NCBI RefSeq assembly: GCF_011046535.1
Contig: NZ_CP049257.1
Coordinates: forward strand, 1,302,001 to 1,366,000
Direction of reading: 5' to 3'
Origin: Nocardioides anomalus
GTDB lineage: Bacteria > Actinomycetota > Actinomycetes > Propionibacteriales > Nocardioidaceae
Length of the DNA: 64,000 nt
In this document: positions 35,548 through 43,821 of the stretch, one piece after another
Position numbering within the stretch: the stretch's first letter is position 1
Layout of the letters: each line of letters starts with the position of its first letter
Made by a program: the position numbers and the translations under genes
Notes under the pieces: generated by a model
Seen by the model: only the letters and a program-made list of their open reading frames with translations
Told to the model about the DNA's origin: nothing
The model's database searches: none

Positions 35548-35586
35548 AGCCCCCCGTGCCGAAGAACCGGTGCAGTGGACCTCGGG

Positions 35587-35796
35587 TCAGCTGCAGCTCT
35601 TGGTGGTCGCGGACGCGGTCACCTTCGAGCAGGTGTCGGTGAAGATGCCCTTGAGGCTGCCACCGAAGGCGAAGACGACGACGACGATGAGGGCGGCGAT
35701 GCCGGCGATCAGCAGGCCGTACTCGACCGCGGAGGCGCCGCGCTCGGACATCTTGGCGGTGCGGGCGTTCAGCATGATGCGGAGGTAGTCGAGCAT
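35587..35796 (-). CDS. flp: Flp-type pilin (first copy)
   Basis: The 69 residues have leader MLDYLRIMLNARTAKMSERG, cleavage site G|ASAVEYG, a helix (LLIAGIAALIVVVVFAFGG) and a tail with C-X11-C (DTCSKVT to KSCS) in the same spacing as the other copy. AAGGAG lies 8 nt before ATG 35796, a strong ribosome site that suits a major pilin. It is transcribed in the same direction as the tad genes, after the response regulator gene and its terminator, so it probably has its own promoter in 35797-35980. Confidence 0.93.
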   Translation of the reverse strand: MLDYLRIMLNARTAKMSERGASAVEYGLLIAGIAALIVVVVFAFGGSLKGIFTDTCSKVTASATTKSCS

Positions 35797-35980
35797 TGGA
35801 GGTTCTCCTTCAGGATGGGTCCCACGAGACGGGGCCGGGGGTGCCCCGGTGAGAACAATTCTGGTGAGCGCGGGACCCCTTCGAGGCCGAATCCGACGAG
35901 TCCAGCCGTGTGGTGGTTCGGGTAGTCATTTCGGACTATGCGAGGTCGCGCCGGTCGCGTCTGCCGCGGGCGCACGACGA

Positions 35981-36015
35981 GGCCCGCCGGCTCCCGGGAG
36001 GGGAGCCGACGGGCC
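35981..36015 (-). terminator. Strong hairpin after the tad-locus response regulator
   Basis: GGCCCGCCGGCTCCC (35981-35995) pairs with 36001-36015 with one mismatch and a 5-nt loop. It lies 26 bp after the regulator stop and separates the tad-regulator operon from the flp genes. Confidence 0.75.
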
Positions 36016-36040
36016 GGTCGGAGGAGCGGAGGGTCAGGTG

Positions 36041-36697
36041 TCAGTTGTCCACGGGCCGCACGCTGGACAGCAGTCCGATGCGCATGGCCGTGACGAGCGC
36101 CTGGGCGCGGTTGGAGGCGCCGAGCTTCTGGTAGATCCGCGCGATGTGGGACTTGGCGGTCGACTCGCTGAGGTACAGCTTCTCGCCGATCTGGGCGGCG
36201 CCGAGGCCGTCGGCGAGCAGCAGGAGCACCTCGTGCTCGCGGTCCGAGAGCCGCGTGGACTCGGCGGCGCTGCGGCGCATCATGGCGCCGACCAGGCCGG
36301 TGCAGACGAACGAGCGGGGGGACACCGCGGCGTGGCGGGCGGCGCGGATGACCTCGCCGGAGGGGGCGTCCTTGCCGACGAAGCCGGAGGCGCCGGCCTG
36401 CATGGCCGCGAAGATCTGGTCGTCGCCGGAGTGCATGGTGAGCACGACCAGGCCGGTGGTGTTGCTGACCTTGCGGATCGAGCGGACGATGTCGAGGCCG
36501 GTGCCGTCCTGGAGCTGCAGGTCGGCGACCACGACGTCGGGCCGCAGCTCGTCGTAGGTGCGGAGGGCTTCGACGACCGAGCCGGCCTGGGCGACGATCG
36601 TCATGTCCTCCTCGAGGTCGAAGACGGCGGCGAGCCCGCTGCGGATGAGCTCGTGGTCGTCGACGAGGAGGACCGTGGTGGGGGTCGCGGTGCTCAT
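36041..36697 (-). CDS. NarL/LuxR-family response regulator of the tad locus
   Basis: The 218 residues run from ATG 36697, overlapping the kinase stop in ATGA. The receiver has LLVDDHELIRSG, the phosphoacceptor Asp in VVVADLQLQDG, Thr in VVLTMHSGD, and Lys in GFVGKDAPS. A C-terminal LuxR helix-turn-helix (RLSDREHEVLLLLADGLG, KLYLSESTAKSHIARIYQ) binds DNA. It is the partner of the upstream kinase and the last gene of the tad operon. The GTCCCACG dyad sites at 44575-44695 before cpaB are candidate targets. Confidence 0.92.
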   Translation of the reverse strand: MSTATPTTVLLVDDHELIRSGLAAVFDLEEDMTIVAQAGSVVEALRTYDELRPDVVVADLQLQDGTGLDIVRSIRKVSNTTGLVVLTMHSGDDQIFAAMQAGASGFVGKDAPSGEVIRAARHAAVSPRSFVCTGLVGAMMRRSAAESTRLSDREHEVLLLLADGLGAAQIGEKLYLSESTAKSHIARIYQKLGASNRAQALVTAMRIGLLSSVRPVDN

Positions 36698-38289
36698 GCG
36701 GTGACCTTCTCTTGGAGGGTGTCCGGGACGGGGGAGTCGGACGAGGCGTCGCCGGCGAGCCGCACGGTGACCGACAGGCCACCGGACGGGGTCTCGCCGA
36801 TCTCGAGCGAGGCCCCGATGAGCAGGGCCCGCTCCTTCATGATGTGCAGCCCGTGCGACGTCGACCGGGCGGTCTGGAGGCCGCGGCCGTTGTCGGAGAC
36901 CGTGATGAGGGCCTCCGGGGCGTGCACGACGCAGTGGACGTTGATCGCGGAGGCCTGCGCGTGGCGGACCGCGTTGTTCATCGCCTCCTGGGCGATGCGG
37001 AACAGCTCGGCCTCGACCTCGCCGCGCAGGCGCTGGGTGTGCTCGTCGAGGGTGACGTGGATCGGTACGCCGGACACCTCGGAGAGGTTGCGGGCGATGG
37101 AGCCGATGGCGGTGCCGAGGCTCTCGCTCTGGCCCACGCTGGTGCGCAGGGTGACCACGGACCGGCGGATCTCGGCGACGACCGCGGAGATCCGGTCGCG
37201 CAGCATGTCGATCCGCTCGGCCTGCTCGGGCGAGGTGATCCCGACCCGCAGGGTGTCGACCAGGTAGCCGAGCGAGGCGATGTCCTGGGCGACGCCGTCG
37301 TGCATCTCGCGGGAGAGGCGCCGCCGCTCCTCGGCGGTGGCCGCGTCGCGGAACGCCGCGAAGAGCAGTGCGGTGTCCAGGTGGACGGCGCTGGGACCGA
37401 GGCGTCGCATCAGCTTGCGGATCCGGTCCTCGACGCCGATGCGCGCCGGGTCGACGCGCGAGGAGAGCACGCCGGCCACGATCGCCGTGGTGCCGGCCTC
37501 GGTGTTGAGCGGGAAGGCGAAGACGTGGTCGTGCAGCACGGGCAGCCCGACCGCCCACGCCTCGACGGCGATGTCCTCGCACTCGTTGATGTTCACCTGG
37601 GCCCCCATGGCCTTGGTGACGAGAGGAGTGAGGGTGTCGCCGCGCGGGACGCTGATGACCAGCGCAGAGGTCGGCAGGTCGTCGCGGACGGCGCTCAGGA
37701 TCGCGCCGCCGAGGGCCACCGGGTCCAGGCCGTTGTCCAGGCCGCCGGAGATGTCGATGAGCTGCCGGATCAGCCCCTGCGCGTAGTGGTACGGCGCCAG
37801 CGGGTCGGGCTTCTCGTTCAGCGCGGAGTGCAGGAAGGTGCCGACCAGGCCGAGGCCGAGGCCGGTCATGCTCCAGCTGAACGCGCCGAAGCCCTGCTGG
37901 GTGCTCAGCCCGTCGTAGGAGACGAAGGAGAGGACCACGACCGCGGTCAGCTCGGCCGAGAGCCCGAGGGCCACGCCCTGCAGGGAGCGGTAGAGACCCG
38001 CGGTGAACGGCGGCACGGCGAGCGCACCCAGCACGGCCAGCGAGCTGTGCAGGGTGAAGCCGCAGACCGCGCCGACCATGGCCGCCTCGACGGTGATGAG
38101 CACCATCACCGGCAGGCGCTGGCGCCAGTCGGCCAGCGTGGTCAGCGTCCAGACGACGCCGATGACGATGAGGGCGACCAGGGCCGCGGCGTCCTGCGCC
38201 CACAGCACCGGTCCGAGGAGCGCGATCAGCACGAACGCCCGCGCCGCAGCGGCGAGGCGGACGTGCTGGCGTTCGCGGACCCTCATCAC
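36694..38289 (-). CDS. NarX/LiaS-type sensor histidine kinase of the tad locus
   Basis: A 531-residue membrane kinase with five or six N-terminal helices (about 15-160) and little external loop, then a GAF-like cytosolic region (about 165-310, VALGGAILSAVRDDLPTSAL). The kinase core is the HisKA_3 type with RRRLSREMHDGVAQDIASLG, where His is phosphorylated. A HATPase domain (EAMNNAVRHAQ, SDNGRGLQ, HGLHIMKERA) follows. The first codon could also be the second ATG (38286). It lies directly behind tadC and overlaps the regulator. Placement inside the tad operon suggests the pilus and its control are made together. Confidence 0.9.
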   Translation of the reverse strand: MMRVRERQHVRLAAAARAFVLIALLGPVLWAQDAAALVALIVIGVVWTLTTLADWRQRLPVMVLITVEAAMVGAVCGFTLHSSLAVLGALAVPPFTAGLYRSLQGVALGLSAELTAVVVLSFVSYDGLSTQQGFGAFSWSMTGLGLGLVGTFLHSALNEKPDPLAPYHYAQGLIRQLIDISGGLDNGLDPVALGGAILSAVRDDLPTSALVISVPRGDTLTPLVTKAMGAQVNINECEDIAVEAWAVGLPVLHDHVFAFPLNTEAGTTAIVAGVLSSRVDPARIGVEDRIRKLMRRLGPSAVHLDTALLFAAFRDAATAEERRRLSREMHDGVAQDIASLGYLVDTLRVGITSPEQAERIDMLRDRISAVVAEIRRSVVTLRTSVGQSESLGTAIGSIARNLSEVSGVPIHVTLDEHTQRLRGEVEAELFRIAQEAMNNAVRHAQASAINVHCVVHAPEALITVSDNGRGLQTARSTSHGLHIMKERALLIGASLEIGETPSGGLSVTVRLAGDASSDSPVPDTLQEKVTA

Positions 38290-38296
38290 TCGGCGC

Positions 38297-39223
38297 TCAC
38301 TTCTTGCTGAAGCTGTCCATGATGCTGAGCACGGCCGGTCCCATGACCGCGATGAACAGGGTCGGCAGGATGCAGAAGATCAGCGGGATCGTGATCTTCA
38401 CCGGGACCTGCTGCGCCTTCTCCTCGGCCCGCTGGCGCCTCTTGACGCGCATCTCGGCTGACTGTACGCGCAGCACCTGCGCGATGGGGATGCCGAAGGA
38501 GTCCGCCTGGACCATCGAGCCGACGAAGGAGCGCAGGTCCGCCACGTCGGCACGCTCGCCCATGGCGCGCAGGGCGTCGGCGCGACCCTGGCCGATCTGC
38601 ATCTCGCGCAGCACGCGGGAGAACTCCTCGGCGAGCGGGCCCTCGGTGTTGCGGGCGACCTGCTGCACGGCGGCGTCGAAGCCGAGACCGGACTCCACGC
38701 TGATGGTCAGCAGGTCGATCGCGTCGGGCAGCTCCTTCTGCAGCTTCTCGGCGCGGTCGTGGGCCTTCTGGTAGAGGTACATGTTCGGGGCGAAGAAGCC
38801 TGCGAGGGCGCCGCCCACGATGACCAGGATCTTGACCGTCGGCGACTCGAGCATCAGCGAGAACACGATGCCGAGGAACAGGCCCACCACGGCGCCGATG
38901 ACCTTGCCGGACAGGACCCGGTCGACGGTCCACCCGGCCGGGTTGCCGGCGAGGTCGAGCTTGCGCCGGATCCGGTCGGAGGTGTCGGCGCCGGAGATCC
39001 GGCGGCCGATCCTCGTGGCCCGCGCCTGGAGGGGGGCGAGCACCCGCTCGGCGAAGGGCTTGTCGAGCTCCCGCGTCATCTCCTTGGGAGCGTTGGTCAT
39101 GGCCTCGAGCACCGCGAGGGAGCGGTTGACCCCGCCTCCCTCGGCGCTGCTGGACAGCGCCGAGCCGACCAGCACGATGGCCAGCAGCACGAGGGCGACG
39201 CCCAGCACGAAGAGAAGGGTCAC
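38297..39223 (-). CDS. tadC: Tad pilus membrane platform protein TadC (T2SF domain)
   Basis: Inner-membrane scaffold of the Tad/Flp secretion machine, working with TadA and TadB. The 308 residues have an N-terminal helix, a second pair of helices (about 100-145) and a T2SF/GspF domain with DAIDLLTISVESGLGFDAAVQ, FSRVLREMQIGQGRADALR and LRVQSAEMRVKRRQRAEEKAQ, then a final helix and a short SFSKK tail. It follows tadB by one base, so translation is coupled. Confidence 0.93.
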   Translation of the reverse strand: MTLLFVLGVALVLLAIVLVGSALSSSAEGGGVNRSLAVLEAMTNAPKEMTRELDKPFAERVLAPLQARATRIGRRISGADTSDRIRRKLDLAGNPAGWTVDRVLSGKVIGAVVGLFLGIVFSLMLESPTVKILVIVGGALAGFFAPNMYLYQKAHDRAEKLQKELPDAIDLLTISVESGLGFDAAVQQVARNTEGPLAEEFSRVLREMQIGQGRADALRAMGERADVADLRSFVGSMVQADSFGIPIAQVLRVQSAEMRVKRRQRAEEKAQQVPVKITIPLIFCILPTLFIAVMGPAVLSIMDSFSKK

Positions 39224-39224
39224 C

Positions 39225-41120
39225 TCAGACCTCCACCTTGACCAGTCGGCTCATCCAGAAGACCCCGACACCGAGGATGGTCGCGGCGCCCGCGAGCATC
39301 GCCCAGCCCAGAGGCTCCTGGAACATGACGATCACGTAGTCGTAGTTCGTCAACAGAAGGTAGATCATGAACAGCGGCGGGAGGCCGCCCAACACCCAGG
39401 CGGAGAGCTTTCCTTCCGCGGCCAGGGCGGCCACCTGACGGCGCACGTACTCCCGCTCGCGCATGGTCGCGGCCACGGTGTCGAGCAGCTCGGCCAGGTT
39501 GCCGCCGACCTGACGCTGGATCTTGATGGCCATGACGACCCACTCGAAGTCCTTGCTGTCGAAGCGCTCGCCCACGCCCTCGAGCGCGTCCTCGAGGGTC
39601 ACGCCGAGCCGGGTCTCGACCAGCACCCGGCGGAACTCCGAGGCGATCGGCTCGGCGCCCTCACGCACGATGGTGTCGATGGACTGGGCCAGCGAGAGGC
39701 CCGCGGCGAGGGAGCCGGACATCAGCTGGAGGGTGTCGGGCAGGCTCGCGTTGAAGGCCTTGCGCCGGCGCGAGCGCCGGAAGCCGAGGTAGAACCACGG
39801 ACCCACGGCGCCGAGCACGATGAAGAGGAAGCCGAAGATCAGGTTGCCGCCGCCGAGGAACAGCCCGAGCAGGCCGGACAGGAAGAAGATCGCGCCGTGC
39901 ACGAGCAGCCACTCCGACGACTTCAGCTCGGAGCCGGCCGCCTGGAGGCGGGCGCTGATCCGCGCGTCGAGGTCCTCGTTGCGGCGCAGGACGTTGGCGG
40001 CCGTCTCCTTGGCCGCGGCGAAGGTGACGTCGGTGTCGCCGAGCAGGCCGCCCCCGCCGTCGCCCGCGGCGGCGCCCTGGCCCTGGGTGTAGCGGGTCAC
40101 CCGGTCCTCGGCGCTGAGCTTCGGCTGCTTGCGCGGGGCGAGCAGGACGACGGCCAGCACCAGGCCGAGGGCGAGCGCGACCGGGCCGGCGTACAGCGCC
40201 CAGGACGGCGGGGTCCAGGCGGTCTCGCGGACCAGCGGCGCGGCGCCGGGCACCACGCTGGAGAAGGCCTCCGCGGTCACCGAGCCGGCCGAGGTGGCCA
40301 GCGTGACCTTGAGCTGGGCCTCGCTCTTGGCGAAGCCGGACGGCAGCGTCGCCGTGACGAGGACCTGGCGGGCCAGGACGTCGGCCTCCGCGGCGAACGC
40401 CGCCTGCAGCGCGGCCGGGTCGGAGGAGATGACCTGGCCGTCACCGGCGGTGGCCAGCTGCTGGAGGGCGTCGAGTGCCTTGCCGTCCTGGTCGAGGGCG
40501 ACGACGTCGGTGAGGACCTCGCCGTCCTTGATGGCCTGGGTGGCGTCGTCGATCGGCGTCGTGCTGGTGTCCGCGCCGTCGGAGAGCACCAGCAGGCTGC
40601 GCTGACCGTCGGTGCCGGCCTCGGAGACGGCCTGGACGACGCCGTCGTAGAGGCGCGTCTGCTTGCTGAGGGTCAGGCCGCTGAGCGCGGCCTGCGCCGC
40701 CCCGCGGTCGGTCGTCGGCTCGAGGACGGTCGTGACGTCGCCCGCGAAGGTCACGATGCCGACGAAGACGTCGGCCGGGACGCTGGTGAGGAACTCCTGG
40801 GCGGCGACCTTGGCGGCGTCGAACCGGCTGCCCTTCATCGACATGCTGGTGTCGATCGCGAGCACCGCCGTACGACGCACGGTGTTGTCCTCGCCGGCCG
40901 GCTCGGCCGTCGCGGCGGCCTGCTGGCCGTCGACGGTGACCGTCACCTTGTCCAGGTCGACGTCGGCGTCGGCCGGGACCGAGACCAGCAGCTGGACCGA
41001 GCCCGGCTTGGTCTCGACGTGGCTGATGGAGGCGTCGGCGGCGAACGCGGCGGTCGGCGCCAGGCCCAGGCCGGCGGCCAGGAGACCGGCGGCGACGCGG
41101 GTCAGGGTGCGGAGGGCCAT
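39225..41120 (-). CDS. tadB: TadB platform protein fused to an exported von Willebrand A domain
   Basis: The 631 residues start at ATG 41120, overlapping the tadA stop by one base (TGATG). A signal peptide (cleavage near AFAADA, 26-30) is followed by an external VWA domain (about 80-250) with a MIDAS motif D-x-S-x-S at Asp90, Ser92, Ser94 (AIDTSMSMKG) and VLSDGADTSTTP. A membrane helix near 310-330 then leads to a classic TadB/T2SF domain (about 395-631): LMSGSLAAGLSLAQSID, KDFEWVVMAIKIQRQVGGN and LLDTVAATMREREYVRRQV. The plain TadB is about 300 residues, so this is a fusion. The VWA part could bind a metal-dependent ligand outside the cell and tell the machine; that is inference. Confidence 0.9.
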   Translation of the reverse strand: MALRTLTRVAAGLLAAGLGLAPTAAFAADASISHVETKPGSVQLLVSVPADADVDLDKVTVTVDGQQAAATAEPAGEDNTVRRTAVLAIDTSMSMKGSRFDAAKVAAQEFLTSVPADVFVGIVTFAGDVTTVLEPTTDRGAAQAALSGLTLSKQTRLYDGVVQAVSEAGTDGQRSLLVLSDGADTSTTPIDDATQAIKDGEVLTDVVALDQDGKALDALQQLATAGDGQVISSDPAALQAAFAAEADVLARQVLVTATLPSGFAKSEAQLKVTLATSAGSVTAEAFSSVVPGAAPLVRETAWTPPSWALYAGPVALALGLVLAVVLLAPRKQPKLSAEDRVTRYTQGQGAAAGDGGGGLLGDTDVTFAAAKETAANVLRRNEDLDARISARLQAAGSELKSSEWLLVHGAIFFLSGLLGLFLGGGNLIFGFLFIVLGAVGPWFYLGFRRSRRRKAFNASLPDTLQLMSGSLAAGLSLAQSIDTIVREGAEPIASEFRRVLVETRLGVTLEDALEGVGERFDSKDFEWVVMAIKIQRQVGGNLAELLDTVAATMREREYVRRQVAALAAEGKLSAWVLGGLPPLFMIYLLLTNYDYVIVMFQEPLGWAMLAGAATILGVGVFWMSRLVKVEV

Positions 41121-42619
41121 CAGCGCTCCGGGGCGAAGATGAGGGGGTCCACGGTCACGTTGGCGTAGGCCATCTTCTCGAGGAACTTCGGGCGGAGACC
41201 GGTCGCGGCCAGGCGACCCAGGGTGCGGCCGTCGGAGTCGAAGCCGCGGCTGCCGTCCCACAGGAAGATGTCCTGGAGGGTGATGATGTCGCCCTCCATC
41301 TTCTCCACCTCGGTGACGTGGGTGATGCGGCGCGTGCCGTCCTTGAAGCGGGTCTGGTGCACGATCAGGTCGACGGCGGAGGCGACCTGCTCGCGGATGG
41401 CGCGGACCGGCAGGTCCATGCCGGCCATGAGGACCAGCGTCTCCATGCGGGCCAGGGTGTCGCGGGGACCGTTGGAGTGCAGGGTGGTGATCGAGCCGTC
41501 GTGGCCGGTGTTCATCGCCTGCAGCATGTCGAGCGCGGAGGCGTCGCGGACCTCACCGACGACGATGCGGTCGGGCCGCATGCGCAGGCTGTTCTTCACC
41601 AGGTCTCGGATGGTGACCGAGCCCTTGCCCTCGATGTTGGCCGGACGCGACTCGAGCCGGACGACGTGGTCCTGCTTGAGCTGGAGCTCGGCGGCGTCCT
41701 CGATGGTCACGATGCGCTCGTCGTTCGGGATGAACGACGAGAGGACGTTCAGCGTCGTCGTCTTGCCGGCGCCGGTGCTGCCGGAGACGATGATGTTGAG
41801 CCGGCCGCGGACGCAGGCGTCGAGGAACTCCGCGGTGCGGGGGCTGAGCGAGCCGAAGTCGATGAGGTTCTGCACGGTCAGCGGGTCGGCGGCGAACTTG
41901 CGGATGGTCAGCGCCGAGCCGTCCACCGCCAGCGGCGGCACGACCGCGTTGACGCGGCTGCCGTCGGGGAGGCGGGCGTCGACCATCGGGCTGGACTCGT
42001 CGACGCGGCGACCGATGCGGGACACGATCTTGTCGATGGTCCGGCGCAGGTGCGCCTCGTCGCTGAACTGCGCGGGCGCCGGCGTCAGGCGGCCCGACTT
42101 CTCCAGCCAGATGCTGGCGTAGCCGTTGACCATGATCTCGGAGACGTCCGGGTCGCGCAGGTAGGGCTCGATCGGCCCGTAGCCCAGGATGTCGTCGCTG
42201 ATCTCCTGGGTGACCCGGGTGCGGTCGCTGTTGCTGAGCGGCCGGTCCTGGGAGCCGAGCACGTCGGCGAGGATCTTGCGGACCTCGTTGTCGAGCTCGT
42301 TCTGGTCCATCTCCGAGTCGTAGAGCCGCGGGCCCATCTGCTGCAGCAGCTGGACGTGGACGCTGCTCTTGAGCTCCTCGATGCGGTCCTGCTGCTGCGC
42401 GTTGGCGCGGGCCGCCCGCGGCGCCTCGGGCGCGACGGGCTTGGGGGCCGGGGGAGGCGTCGGTGCGGCCACGGCGGTCGTGTCCGCACGCCGCTTGCCG
42501 CCGCCGCCGGCGGGGGCGGGCTCCGCGCCGGCGGGCACGAGCTCGTCGTCGGGGATCTCGTCGGTGAGGGAGTCGCCGCGCGCCTCGCGGGCGGCGGCCA
42601 GACGGTCGGCAAGGCTCAT
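41120..42619 (-). CDS. tadA: Tad pilus assembly/secretion ATPase TadA
   Basis: Hexameric CpaF/TadA ATPase driving Flp pilin assembly. The 499 residues start at ATG 42619. An N-terminal Pro/Ala-rich lead (1-75) is followed by the N-terminal domain (EIMVNGYASIWLEKSGR) and the ATPase core with Walker A GSTGAGKTTT (about 280-289), the Asp box IVTIEDAAELQLKQDHV, Walker B RMRPDRIVVGEVR, and the His box THLHSNGP in the form TTLHSNGP. The C-terminus ends in KFLEKMAYANVTVDPLIFAPE. It follows cpaE by 2 bp. Confidence 0.96.
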   Translation of the reverse strand: MSLADRLAAAREARGDSLTDEIPDDELVPAGAEPAPAGGGGKRRADTTAVAAPTPPPAPKPVAPEAPRAARANAQQQDRIEELKSSVHVQLLQQMGPRLYDSEMDQNELDNEVRKILADVLGSQDRPLSNSDRTRVTQEISDDILGYGPIEPYLRDPDVSEIMVNGYASIWLEKSGRLTPAPAQFSDEAHLRRTIDKIVSRIGRRVDESSPMVDARLPDGSRVNAVVPPLAVDGSALTIRKFAADPLTVQNLIDFGSLSPRTAEFLDACVRGRLNIIVSGSTGAGKTTTLNVLSSFIPNDERIVTIEDAAELQLKQDHVVRLESRPANIEGKGSVTIRDLVKNSLRMRPDRIVVGEVRDASALDMLQAMNTGHDGSITTLHSNGPRDTLARMETLVLMAGMDLPVRAIREQVASAVDLIVHQTRFKDGTRRITHVTEVEKMEGDIITLQDIFLWDGSRGFDSDGRTLGRLAATGLRPKFLEKMAYANVTVDPLIFAPER

Positions 42620-42621
42620 GG

Positions 42622-43809
42622 CTACTTGCGGCTCCTCTTCAGGCGGCGGCCGCGCGACTCGGGCTCGCTCTGCGGGGCGGGTGCGTCGGCGCCGAGGTGT
42701 CCGATCATCTCGCCGGCCAGGGCGCTCGCCAGCTGCTTGACCGCCTGGCTCATCTGGTGCTCGGGGTCGGCCACGATCACCGGGCTGCCGGCGTTGGTCG
42801 CCGCGGCGATCTCGAGGGAGCTCACGATCTGGGCGTCCACGCTCATGCCGAGGATGCCCTCGACCTTGTCGGCGTTGATGCCCACCTCGTCGTCCGCGCG
42901 GTTGAGCACCAGGTGTCGGTTGTCGCGGGCGATGTGGAGGGCGTCGAAGGTCTCGACAGCGACCTTGACGTTCTTCAGCGTCGGTACGTCGAGGGTGGTG
43001 ACCAGCACGACCTCGTCGGTCTCGTCGAGGGCGGTGAGGACCTGCTCGTCGAAGGCCGGCGCGGTGTCGATGACGACGTAGTCGAAGGTCTCGCGCAGGG
43101 TCCGGATGATCTTGGAGACCAGCAGCGGCGTGACCCGCTCGCGGGTGTCCGGGTGCGGGGGAGCGGCGAGCACCATGAGCGAGTCCTGGTGCCGGGTGAG
43201 CAGCCCGTCGAGCATCTCGATGTCGAGGGAGTCCTCGGAGCCGATCGCCTGCTCGATCGAGTGCGTCGGGAACAGCTGCATGGTGATGGCCACGTCGCCG
43301 AAGGCCAGGTCGAGGTCGACCAGGCACACCCGGCGCGCGCCCTTCTCGGTGAGGGCGAGGGCGAGGTTGACCGAGAGCGTGGTCTTGCCGACGCCGCCCT
43401 TGGGGGAGAAGACCGCGATGACCTTGCTGACGTGCAGACCGCCGCTGGGGCCGCGCAGCGCGACGTACAGCTCGAGGGCGCGGTTGAGCGCGACGGCCAG
43501 CGTGGTGGTGTCGCTGACGTGGACCACGTCGCGCGCGCCGGCCCGCATCGCCGCGGCCAGCAGCTCGCCGTCCAGGGTCTCGCGGACCAGGATCGTGCTG
43601 ATGGCGGGGTGCGTGGTGCGCAGCGCCTCGCAGGTGAGGACCGAGTCCTCGTCGGTGAGCGTCGGGCCCAGGAGGACGACGTACTCCTCGCTGTGCGACC
43701 CGAGCCACGCGGAGAGGCGGTCGATCGACTCGACGCCGTGGGCCCCGGCCGGCATGGACGCCAGCAGGGACTCCACGATCATCGGGTCGGGGTCAACGAC
43801 GACGGGCAT
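42622..43809 (-). CDS. cpaE: Tad locus CpaE/TadZ-type ParA-like ATPase
   Basis: Localises the Tad machine at the pole or division site. The 395 residues have an N-terminal receiver-like domain without clear acidic phosphosite (VVVDPDPMIVESLLASMPAG), then a MinD/ParA core: deviant Walker A FSPKGGVGKTTLSVN, VCLVDLDLAFGDVAITM, and VVIDTAPAFDEQVL. A basic C-terminus (ESRGRRLKRSRK) may contact DNA or membrane. ATG 43809 follows cpaB by 12 bp. Confidence 0.93.
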   Translation of the reverse strand: MPVVVDPDPMIVESLLASMPAGAHGVESIDRLSAWLGSHSEEYVVLLGPTLTDEDSVLTCEALRTTHPAISTILVRETLDGELLAAAMRAGARDVVHVSDTTTLAVALNRALELYVALRGPSGGLHVSKVIAVFSPKGGVGKTTLSVNLALALTEKGARRVCLVDLDLAFGDVAITMQLFPTHSIEQAIGSEDSLDIEMLDGLLTRHQDSLMVLAAPPHPDTRERVTPLLVSKIIRTLRETFDYVVIDTAPAFDEQVLTALDETDEVVLVTTLDVPTLKNVKVAVETFDALHIARDNRHLVLNRADDEVGINADKVEGILGMSVDAQIVSSLEIAAATNAGSPVIVADPEHQMSQAVKQLASALAGEMIGHLGADAPAPQSEPESRGRRLKRSRK

Positions 43810-43821
43810 GTGGGGGGTTCC

